Positions 13,730-20,943 of a stretch of 22,087 nt of DNA are shown piece by piece; within the stretch, counting starts at the first letter, position 1; each line of letters starts with the position of its first letter. The notes beneath the pieces are model-generated. The model was not told where the DNA came from. It made no database searches and saw only the letters and a program-made list of their open reading frames with translations. The position numbers and the translations under genes are program-made. Source of the DNA: Thermoplasmata archaeon (GTDB taxonomy: Archaea > Thermoplasmatota > E2 > UBA202 > JdFR-43); NCBI GenBank assembly GCA_021163175.1, contig JAGGXG010000058.1:1-22087 (forward strand). The letters are read 5' to 3'.

Positions 13730-14220
13730 TCTATCACCTCCATCGCCTCTCGCAATGTGCTTCCAACTGCAATACTCCCATGATTTTTCAGGTTTATGAG
13801 TTTGTTGCTTCCTATCGTTTTCAATGCTTCGAAAGCAAGTTCCAGGCTTCCAGCAGGTTTTTCTTCTTCTGTTGTTGGCGCACCATCAAAAATTTTATGA
13901 GTATGTATTATTGCATTTATGTCATCACGAGAATACAAAAGCCAGTGCATTGGCGTTTCACGAGAGGGCTTTTTTGTTCCAATAACCATCGCAACATTCG
14001 TTACAGGATTGTAATCTACGACTTCAACAAAGTCGTCGTTTCCAAGATTTCCCAAATCGCTATTGCTTGCTGTTATTATCATTCTTTTTCCATATCTCAC
14101 GCTTATATTTCCATATGTTTCTGTGACATATCCTTTTTCTTTTAGCCTTCTCCCCACTTCTTTCATTTCCTCAAGCAATGGATTCTTCACTTCTTCCGTT
14201 GCCAAATAAATAACTTCCAT
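13723..14220 (-). CDS. Class II (fuculose-phosphate type) aldolase-like protein, short C-terminus
   Basis: Zinc-dependent class II aldolase/adducin fold. Visible motifs are YGNISVRYG (36-44), ITASNSDLG, PSRETPMH with candidate catalytic Glu88, the zinc ligands His106 and His108 in IIHTHK, and His147 in LKNHGSIAVG. Next to mtnA it probably acts on the ribulose-1-phosphate product, either as an aldolase giving DHAP and an aldehyde, or as a dehydratase like MtnB. At 165 residues it ends soon after the GSTLREAMEV helix, some 15-40 residues before most relatives, so the last helix may be lost. The ATG at 14220 lies about 25 nt after a minus-strand TATA-like box (AATAAGTTAAAA), fitting a leaderless mRNA. 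Its end contains the ribosome binding site for mtnA. Confidence 0.8.
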   Translation of the reverse strand: MEVIYLATEEVKNPLLEEMKEVGRRLKEKGYVTETYGNISVRYGKRMIITASNSDLGNLGNDDFVEVVDYNPVTNVAMVIGTKKPSRETPMHWLLYSRDDINAIIHTHKIFDGAPTTEEEKPAGSLELAFEALKTIGSNKLINLKNHGSIAVGSTLREAMEVIDC

Positions 14221-14238
14221 GATGATATTGCTGCATCA

Positions 14239-14280
14239 TTTTTAACTTATTGCATGAAAACCACCATCTATTAAATATCG
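14239..14280. promoter_or_regulatory. Divergent promoters for the aldolase-mtnA pair and the prenyltransferase
   Basis: Two AT-rich boxes lie back to back. AATAAGTTAAAA (minus strand, about 14239-14251) is about 25 nt from the aldolase ATG at 14220. CTATTAAATATCG (plus strand, 14268-14280) is about 22 nt from the GTG at 14295. Both spacings suit leaderless archaeal transcripts, and the second supports the GTG start of the prenyltransferase. Confidence 0.5.
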
Positions 14281-14294
14281 TTTCAATATTACAT

Positions 14295-15164
14295 GTGGGG
14301 AAGTTAAAGGCGATATGGGAGCTAACAAGGCTTGAGCATGGAATAATGTTCGCAATAGCAGTTTTCATCGGAGCATTGCTTACTGGAAGAATTGTTCCAC
14401 AAAAGCTTGTGCTGGCGATGATGGTCGCCATATTGATAGAAGCCTCAACATTCTCCTTGAATGATTATTTCGATATTGAAATAGACAGGAAGAACAAAAG
14501 ATTTGATCGCCCCTTAGTTAGAGGGGATATCTCGCCAAATGTGGCTATAGCCATATATGCCATTTTTATTCCAGTTGGCATAGCCCTGTCTTTTTTCATA
14601 AATTTGGCATGCTTTGTTATTGCATTGACAACGGCGATTCTTTCAACATTTTATGACGCATTCCTCAAAAAAATAAAAATCATCGGAAATTTTTACATTG
14701 CATTTACGATGGCAATCCCCTTTATTTTCGGCGCCGCCGCCATGGAAGGAGGCAATATTGCGATGCCATATTTTATCGCAACAATTGCATTTTTGTCTGG
14801 GCTGGCAAGAGAGATAATGAAAGATGTTATGGATTTTGAAGGCGACGCCGAGAAAAATGTGAAATCATTTCCATATTATATCGGGAAAAGTTTATCGAAC
14901 AAAATAGCTTCCATTCTTTTTGTCGCTGCTTCCATAATTGCACTGATTCCATTCTTTTTTAAAATAGACCCCTCATATTTCCATAATTACACATATCTTT
15001 CACTTGTTGCAACAACCGATTTTTTCCTTTTCTATATAGCTACAAAGATATTTGGAAGCGTAGATATTGAAACATTAAAAAAATGCAGGAAATTAAGCCT
15101 GCTTGCTTTATTTATTGGGCTGCTTGCTTTTCTCGCTGGAGCCATGAAAAAATTTTTCTTCTAA
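14295..15164 (+). CDS. Geranylgeranylglyceryl-phosphate geranylgeranyltransferase (UbiA family)
   Basis: A membrane prenyltransferase that adds the second geranylgeranyl chain in archaeal ether-lipid synthesis (DGGGP synthase). The first Asp-rich motif is NDYFDIEID (56-64), followed by RKNKRFDRPLVRGDIS; the second is REIMKDVMDFEGD (about 174-186). Eight or so hydrophobic helices cover the rest. The start chosen is GTG at 14295 (GKLKAIWELTRLEHG follows), which gives the usual N-terminus and length (about 289 residues) and has a TATA-like box about 22 nt upstream. The frame also opens at a TTG at 14250, which would add an atypical His-rich leader. The C25-like gene follows after 15 bases and is probably co-transcribed. 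Confidence 0.88.
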   Translation: MGKLKAIWELTRLEHGIMFAIAVFIGALLTGRIVPQKLVLAMMVAILIEASTFSLNDYFDIEIDRKNKRFDRPLVRGDISPNVAIAIYAIFIPVGIALSFFINLACFVIALTTAILSTFYDAFLKKIKIIGNFYIAFTMAIPFIFGAAAMEGGNIAMPYFIATIAFLSGLAREIMKDVMDFEGDAEKNVKSFPYYIGKSLSNKIASILFVAASIIALIPFFFKIDPSYFHNYTYLSLVATTDFFLFYIATKIFGSVDIETLKKCRKLSLLALFIGLLAFLAGAMKKFFF

Positions 15165-15179
15165 AATGCATTCAAATTT

Positions 15180-17387
15180 ATGAAATGGCTTTCGTTGTTT
15201 CTCGCTGCAATGCTTGTTTTTCCCGCTATTCAAGCAAATCATAACGACGCCTATGATTTCTTGATCATAGCTCATGAAAAATTCGTGAAAGAGTTGCAAA
15301 AATTCGTTGAATACAAAAATGAACACGGAATAGAAACAAAGCTCGTCAGCCTGAATGAGATATATGAAGGCAAGTATTTCAAATGCCATGGGAGAGATGA
15401 GCCGGAGAAAATAAAGTATTTCATAAAAGATGCATATGATACATGGCATATAAAATATGTTATGCTTGTTGGCTCAGCAGATTTGTTGCCAGTCCGTTAT
15501 TCATATTTGAATGATATAAGCTCAACATGGGAATATGAAAGGAAATTCATAAGCGATTTGTATTACGCTGATATATACGATGCCAATGGAAGCTTTTCCT
15601 CATGGGATAGCAACAAAAATGGCTATTATGGAGAATTTCAGCATGAGATAAATGGAGAAAAATATACTGATAAAGTTGATTTGTACCCTGAGGTAGCCAT
15701 ATCAAGACTTGCCTGCAGAAATAACATTGAGTTAAAAAATGCAATAAACAAAATAATGGCTTATGAGGCAGGCATGAGAAACAATAAAATTCTGCTGGCT
15801 GGCGGTGATTCCTATCCAAATGACCCTTGCGGGAATATTCCGGAAGGGATATATCTTGAGAATAAAATAGCGGAAGTGCTGAACAATTATGAAGCAATAA
15901 AGCTTTATCCTCCTAAAAATGCTGCTGAAATAACAAAGAATATTAACGATGGCGTTGCCATAGCTGTGCTTGAGGGAGCAGGAGCTCATCATCTATGGGC
16001 TACCCACGCTTACGATAGCGAGAAATGGATTTATTACTATGGATGGAACATAAGGTTGCTTAAAAATAATATTTATCCCATAGTCGTCACTTCTGGGGCA
16101 AGACTTGCAAAATTTGATGAGAAGCGGGAATGCTTCAACTGGATATGGGTTGCATGCCGTCATGGAGGAGTCGCAAGCCTGGGCTCAACTGGATTATGCT
16201 GGACAGGGCATGGAAGGAATGTAAGTAAGTTTTATCTTGGAAATCTCCATTTGAGATTTTTCCAGCAGTACAAAAATTGCTCACGCCTCGGCGACGCATG
16301 GAAAAACGCAATAATTTCCTATCTAAATGCCTTTAAATGGAATGGGAAGGTTGAGAAAGCATTTCATATGAAGGCTGCAGAAGAATTCATAATTTTTGGA
16401 GACCCAACGCTATCCATAAAAAACATTGAAAGCATGAAACGGGCAAATGTGATTTATGTCGGCGGAAATGGACCAAATAATTATACGAGTATACAGGCTG
16501 CCGTTAACGCCGCCAACAATGGAGACACAATCATTGTTTTGCCCGGCGTGTATAAGGAAGATATCATCATAGACAAGAAAGTTGAAATCATAGGAAGAAA
16601 CGCAACCCTTGTTGGCTCTTTCGATATTTTTTCAAGTGCAAAGATAAGAGGATTCGAGATAAAAGGAGAAAATTATTCAATAAAATGCAATGGGAATGAT
16701 GCACTCATTGAGGGAAACTCGCTCCATTCTTATTATGGTATTGTAATCGAAAACGCTTCGTGTGTTAGAGTAAATGAAAATGAATTTGAATGCAGATATG
16801 GCGTTTACATGAAAAGCTCGCCATATGCAAAGTTCAATGAAAATATTTTCCATAACAACTGGTATGGAATATGGGCTGAAAAATGCGATTTTATGGAAAT
16901 AATGAATAACAATTTTTCTTCCAATAGATGGTATACTCTATGGCTGGAAAGAAGTAATGGAAGCATTGTCGAGAACAACTCATTTTACAAAAACTGGTAC
17001 AGCATATTTTTGTATCATTCAAATGATTGCATCATAGAAAAAAATGAAATATTGCACAATGAACATGGTCCGCAGATTGTTTTTTCTTCTCGCAATTCTT
17101 TAATAAGCAACGACATAAGATACAATGAACATTATGGATTGTATGTTGACAATGCCTCCAAGCAAAATGAAATCACGAAAAATAATATCATAGACAATGC
17201 ATATAATGCAAGAGATGATGGAAGGAATAGATGGCATGCCAACTACTGGAGCGATTACATAGGAAATAAATACAGGCTGCTTGCTTTCCTTAGGGTGCCC
17301 AAATTCATACCAAAATTCAATTTTGATTGGCACCCTGCTCTGCAGCCATATGAATTGAGCTTCAAGAGGAGTAGAGAAAAAGTTTAA
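15180..17387 (+). CDS. Secreted C25-like protein lacking catalytic residues, fused to NosD-type beta-helix
   Basis: Signal peptide at 1-20 (LSLFLAAMLVFPAIQA). Residues about 24-415 match a gingipain-like C25 caspase fold: FLIIAHEKFVKELQKFVEYK, VMLVGSADLLPVRY, PEVAISRLACRN, VAIAVLEGAGAHHLW, HGGVASLGSTGL and FGDPTLSI. Against the other C25 protein in this window, its SGHG becomes EGAG (His to Ala267) and its GGCH becomes SGAR (Cys to Ala307), so peptidase activity is not expected. Residues about 424-735 form a NosD-like right-handed beta-helix: YTSIQAAVNAANNGDTIIVL, then repeated N-x-F/I-x-x-N turns, ending in the typical GRNRWHANYWSDYIG. This suggests an extracellular binding or scaffold protein, perhaps for glycans. 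No membrane anchor is seen at the C-terminus. Confidence 0.85.
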   Translation: MKWLSLFLAAMLVFPAIQANHNDAYDFLIIAHEKFVKELQKFVEYKNEHGIETKLVSLNEIYEGKYFKCHGRDEPEKIKYFIKDAYDTWHIKYVMLVGSADLLPVRYSYLNDISSTWEYERKFISDLYYADIYDANGSFSSWDSNKNGYYGEFQHEINGEKYTDKVDLYPEVAISRLACRNNIELKNAINKIMAYEAGMRNNKILLAGGDSYPNDPCGNIPEGIYLENKIAEVLNNYEAIKLYPPKNAAEITKNINDGVAIAVLEGAGAHHLWATHAYDSEKWIYYYGWNIRLLKNNIYPIVVTSGARLAKFDEKRECFNWIWVACRHGGVASLGSTGLCWTGHGRNVSKFYLGNLHLRFFQQYKNCSRLGDAWKNAIISYLNAFKWNGKVEKAFHMKAAEEFIIFGDPTLSIKNIESMKRANVIYVGGNGPNNYTSIQAAVNAANNGDTIIVLPGVYKEDIIIDKKVEIIGRNATLVGSFDIFSSAKIRGFEIKGENYSIKCNGNDALIEGNSLHSYYGIVIENASCVRVNENEFECRYGVYMKSSPYAKFNENIFHNNWYGIWAEKCDFMEIMNNNFSSNRWYTLWLERSNGSIVENNSFYKNWYSIFLYHSNDCIIEKNEILHNEHGPQIVFSSRNSLISNDIRYNEHYGLYVDNASKQNEITKNNIIDNAYNARDDGRNRWHANYWSDYIGNKYRLLAFLRVPKFIPKFNFDWHPALQPYELSFKRSREKV

Positions 17388-17422
17388 AAATATTCAGAGA
17401 TTATGTTTGCCATTGTGGTAGC

Positions 17423-18073
17423 ATGTATATCGTAATAGTAGGGGCTGGCGAAATTGGAGAAAAACTCATTCGACTTGCATTGCAGAATAAGGATGATGTC
17501 GTTGTCATAGAAAAGAATAAAGAGAAATGCGATGAAATAGCGAAAAAATATGATGCTGTCGTCATAAATGCTGATGCAACAGTGAAAGAGACGCTGGAAG
17601 AGGCCGGCGTCGATAAGGCGGACGCCCTCGTCACCACCGCCGATGATGCCACAAACCTGCTTGTGATATCTCTTGCAAAAACAATGGGGGTGAAATCGCT
17701 TGTTTCCCTTGTTAGAAATGAGGAAAGTAAACCAATGTTTATTGAGAAAGGAGTTAATGTTGTTGGAAATCCCAGCGCCATAACCGCTGAATACCTCTAT
17801 AAAGCCATAAGGTATCCAACAGTAAAAGATTTCATGAGCCTCGGAGACAAAGCTGAGATTTTCAAAATAGTTGTTCCTCCTGATTCAAAAGTTATCGGGA
17901 AAAGCATAGGGGAGATAAAGCTTCCAAGCAAGGTATCGATTATAGCTATAGAGAGAAACGGAGAGGTAATAATACCAATGAAGGATACAAGGTTTAAAGA
18001 AAATGATGTTATAACGATTCTTGCGAGGAAAGATAAAATAGATAAAACAACTGACATATTCTTCGGCAAATGA
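17423..18073 (+). CDS. trkA: Trk/Ktr potassium uptake regulatory subunit TrkA
   Basis: The cytoplasmic gating subunit of a Trk/Ktr K+ channel. Residues 1-135 form an RCK_N Rossmann domain, with the dinucleotide loop GAGEIG (7-12), VIEKNKEKC at the end of strand 2 and ADATVKETLEEAGV. Residues about 140-216 form an RCK_C domain (VVPPDSKVIGKSIGEIKLP ... RFKENDVITILARK). One copy of each domain (216 residues) is the common archaeal form. A TATA-like box (17383-17395) lies about 34 nt upstream. Its stop overlaps the trkH start as ATGA, which fits a 1:1 complex. Bases about 17600-17650 have markedly GC-rich third positions. Confidence 0.93.
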   Translation: MYIVIVGAGEIGEKLIRLALQNKDDVVVIEKNKEKCDEIAKKYDAVVINADATVKETLEEAGVDKADALVTTADDATNLLVISLAKTMGVKSLVSLVRNEESKPMFIEKGVNVVGNPSAITAEYLYKAIRYPTVKDFMSLGDKAEIFKIVVPPDSKVIGKSIGEIKLPSKVSIIAIERNGEVIIPMKDTRFKENDVITILARKDKIDKTTDIFFGK

Positions 18074-19512
18074 ATGATTTAAAAATAATATTGAGAGATA
18101 CAGGTGCAGTATTAATAGCAGTTGGATTAATTTCATTGCTACCCGGCATAGTTCCAATAGTGTTCAATGAAAGGAATTCCATAGAATGGATTGTTGTAAC
18201 CTGCTCCATTTTTCTTGTAATTGGCTCCCTCTTCCGCCTTTTGGGAAAAACGAAGGATGAGACGAGAACGAGACATGCTATGGTTACAGCTTCGCTATCA
18301 TGGCTTTTAATATCCCTGATTTCAGCCATTCCGTTTTATTACATTGCAAAGATTGATTTCCTTTCCGCATTTTTTGAATCTGTTGCTGGATGGACTGGAA
18401 CTGGCTTAACGATGTTTTCACATCCAAGCCAGCTCAACCATACATTGCAATTCTGGAGGAGCTTTACACAATGGATCGGAGGCGTTGGAGTAATTGTTTT
18501 GACGCTCATTGTTCTTGCTCGCCCCGGAACAGGAAGTTTCACCCTTTATCGCTCTGAAGCGAGAGAAGACAAGATACACCCAAGTATAATATCTACGGTA
18601 AAGACGATATGGTGGATATTCCTGCTTTACACAGGCATAGGAATCGTTGTTTTGTATGTGGCTGGAATGCCATTATGGGATGCAATAAACCATTGTATGA
18701 CTGGTCTCGCCACCGGCGGATTCTCCATTCGTGATGATAGCATGGCTTCATATCCAACGATTGTCCAAGCTTTGATTATTCCTTTAATGATTGCAGGCGC
18801 CATTGCATTTTCAGCCCATTATGATTTTCTTAGAGGAAAACTCAAGAAATTTTTCAAAGACATACAAACACAGGCACTATTTATTTTACTCATCGCTGGC
18901 TCCCTTTTTCTTGCTTATTTGAATCTCTCCCTCTATAAAACTTTCCTTGCCTCCTTTAAATATTCCTCGTTTCAATTTGTTTCAGCCCTTACATGCACAG
19001 GCTTTGCCAACTACAACATAGCTTTATGGAATGACCAGGCCAAGTTCCTCATATCGATAGCCATGATAATTGGTGGCGCCGCCGGCTCCACGGCAGGCGG
19101 AATAAAACTTTTCCGAATCATTCTGCTCGCCAAAGGCGTCGGATGGAAATTGAGAAGTGTTTTCCTACCGCCGAAAAGTACATTCGGTTACAAACTTGGA
19201 GAGAAAATTCTTGGAAAGGAGGAAGCCATTGAAGAAATGAGCGAGGCTGCTATACTCTCATTTTTGTGGCTTATTTTGCTCATAGCTGGCATCTTCCTCA
19301 TAATGCAGACAACACATGCCACACTTGCAAATTCAATGTTTGAAGTGTGTTCTGCACAAGGAAATGTGGGGCTGAGCGTTGGCATAACAAGCATAGGAAT
19401 GAATTCGATTGCCAAATTCATGCTCATACTCAACATGTGGGTCGGTCGCCTTGAAATAATACCAATCCTTGTTTTTTTGAGAGCCATCATAAAAGGAGGC
19501 AGGATATTCTGA
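18070..19512 (+). CDS. trkH: Trk/Ktr potassium channel-transporter subunit TrkH
   Basis: The membrane pore subunit for K+ uptake. Four P-loop repeats are visible, each with the filter Gly flanked as in TrkH/KtrB: SVAGWTGTGLTMF, HCMTGLATGGFSI, ALTCTGFANYN and EVCSAQGNVGLSVG. About ten hydrophobic helices cover 480 residues, a normal length. The GGAAGSTAGGIKLFR segment, which forms the intramembrane gate loop in TrkH, is present. It overlaps trkA by four bases and is followed after two bases by the D-glutamate cyclase-like gene, so the three are probably one transcript. Confidence 0.94.
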   Translation: MNDLKIILRDTGAVLIAVGLISLLPGIVPIVFNERNSIEWIVVTCSIFLVIGSLFRLLGKTKDETRTRHAMVTASLSWLLISLISAIPFYYIAKIDFLSAFFESVAGWTGTGLTMFSHPSQLNHTLQFWRSFTQWIGGVGVIVLTLIVLARPGTGSFTLYRSEAREDKIHPSIISTVKTIWWIFLLYTGIGIVVLYVAGMPLWDAINHCMTGLATGGFSIRDDSMASYPTIVQALIIPLMIAGAIAFSAHYDFLRGKLKKFFKDIQTQALFILLIAGSLFLAYLNLSLYKTFLASFKYSSFQFVSALTCTGFANYNIALWNDQAKFLISIAMIIGGAAGSTAGGIKLFRIILLAKGVGWKLRSVFLPPKSTFGYKLGEKILGKEEAIEEMSEAAILSFLWLILLIAGIFLIMQTTHATLANSMFEVCSAQGNVGLSVGITSIGMNSIAKFMLILNMWVGRLEIIPILVFLRAIIKGGRIF

Positions 19513-19514
19513 AT

Positions 19515-20330
19515 ATGCAGATATATGAAGAGATAGATTACATAATAAACTTAGACATCATTGGAAGGAAAAATAGAAAATTGTATAGGGAAGCAAGGAA
19601 AGATGAGCCACTTTGCTATAAAGCAGCAAATTTAATCTTAAAAAATGTCGAAAAAGGGAGCAATGTTATCATAGCAACTGGATTTATATTGCCTGAAGGC
19701 GTTGAAACAGATGGTTTAAATGGTGCAGTTGCAATGGCAAGATGCTTCAATGAAATTGGGGCAAAAGCTTACATCGTTGCTGAAAACAGGGTTACAAAAA
19801 TTTTAAAGAAGATGGATGCAAAATTGAATTTCATCTACATTGATGAAATTGAAGAAAAAATTGATGAGGCAACGATGGCTATAGCGATTGAACGCCCAGG
19901 CATGGGAAAAGATGGATGCTGCCATGACATGCATGGAAATGTTATCGATGCCGCCAACTTAGATTTCATTTTCGAGAATGTTGCAAGTATTGGCATAGGC
20001 GATGGAGGAAATGAAATAGGCATGGGAAAAATATTTCATGCCATTCCAGAAGAAATTGCCTCCATTACAAAAGCAGATGAGATTGTTGTAGCAGGCGTAT
20101 CAAACTGGGGAGCATATGGAATAATTGCTTCTCTTTCAATTATGTTGGGAAAAAATTATTGCCATAATGGAAAGGAAGAAGCAAAACTCATCAAAAAATG
20201 CGTTGATGCTGGAGCAATAGATGGAATAACAAGGAAAAAAGAATATGGTGTTGATGGGCTTCCAAGCAAAGTGCATGAGAGCATTGCTGACCTGCTTTAC
20301 AACATTGTTGAGTTTTCCATTTCTATTTGA
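19515..20330 (+). CDS. D-glutamate cyclase-like (DUF4392) protein
   Basis: It resembles the C-terminal catalytic domain of D-glutamate cyclase (DGLUCY), which turns D-glutamate into 5-oxo-D-proline; archaeal stand-alone copies are uncharacterised. Motifs: ATGFILPEGVETDGLNGAVA (54-73), AIERPGMGKDGCCHDMHGN (124-142) and SIGIGDGGNEIGMG (158-171). No signal peptide or membrane segment is present, so it is cytoplasmic. It follows trkH after two bases, an unexpected partner for K+ uptake. Its last eight bases overlap the convergent glycosylase gene. The family assignment rests on these motifs; the actual substrate is open. Confidence 0.75.
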   Translation: MQIYEEIDYIINLDIIGRKNRKLYREARKDEPLCYKAANLILKNVEKGSNVIIATGFILPEGVETDGLNGAVAMARCFNEIGAKAYIVAENRVTKILKKMDAKLNFIYIDEIEEKIDEATMAIAIERPGMGKDGCCHDMHGNVIDAANLDFIFENVASIGIGDGGNEIGMGKIFHAIPEEIASITKADEIVVAGVSNWGAYGIIASLSIMLGKNYCHNGKEEAKLIKKCVDAGAIDGITRKKEYGVDGLPSKVHESIADLLYNIVEFSISI

Positions 20331-20943
20331 ATATCCTTCCGGTTTGCCTATACCATAAAACAAAATCGAGATAAGCCATTGGAATTCCAATTCTTTCCGA
20401 AAATTCTCTCATTTTTTTCTCAATCTCATAATATTTCTTTTTTGTTAACGCTGGAATGTTGTCTATTACACTAAATTCAACAAGATTTTTTAGAATGTGC
20501 CTGTCCAGTATAGCAAGCTCGAAACCTTTACCAATATTTCTCAAAAAATGACTCGCCTCTTTATATCCATAGCCTTTTATATTTTTAACGAGCCATTCTC
20601 TCGCATTCACAGCATCCATATCATTTAATTTCCGCAAAAAATTTTTGTTGAAAAATTTTCTTGCCTCAACAATATATCTTGCCTTATTAAATCTGAATCT
20701 CACTCCTTTTAGCTCTCTGGCTATTTCATCAACGCTCCCTTCTGGAACAATATTTTTTTTGAACATTCTTTCCACAGCATTCCAGCATATCTCGGCTTTT
20801 GATTGGGGTGTGAGAATGCAGAAAATTAGCTCTTTGAATACCTTTCCCTCATCCTTTCCAATGCTCTTAAACTCTTCAAGTTTTTTGGCGATATCTTCTT
20901 TTATAAAATAATAGAGGGAATGGAGCGCCTTCAATTTTTCCAT
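20323..20943 (-). CDS. ogg: 8-oxoguanine DNA glycosylase/AP lyase, archaeal Ogg2 type
   Basis: It removes 8-oxoguanine from DNA and nicks the abasic site by beta-elimination. Numbered from the ATG at 20943 it has about 206 residues, the family's usual length. Marks are FCILTPQSKAEICWNAV (41-57), the helix-hairpin-helix IKGYGYKEASHFLRNIG with catalytic Lys128, and ELAILDRHILK with Asp147. A longer in-frame ORF reaches 20991, but the extra 16 residues are not conserved-looking, and the ATG at 20943 overlaps the preceding stop by one base (TAATG). The upstream partner is a secreted C25 peptidase, so the pairing looks positional rather than functional. Confidence 0.92.
   Translation of the reverse strand: MEKLKALHSLYYFIKEDIAKKLEEFKSIGKDEGKVFKELIFCILTPQSKAEICWNAVERMFKKNIVPEGSVDEIARELKGVRFRFNKARYIVEARKFFNKNFLRKLNDMDAVNAREWLVKNIKGYGYKEASHFLRNIGKGFELAILDRHILKNLVEFSVIDNIPALTKKKYYEIEKKMREFSERIGIPMAYLDFVLWYRQTGRIFK

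Noticed and set aside
15108..15449. Minus-strand ORF of 113 codons
   Set aside because: It spans the junction of two well-supported plus-strand genes and has no recognisable domain or promoter.
17401..17781. Minus-strand ORF of 126 codons
   Set aside because: It is a Ser/Thr/Ala-rich mirror of the trkA Rossmann domain.
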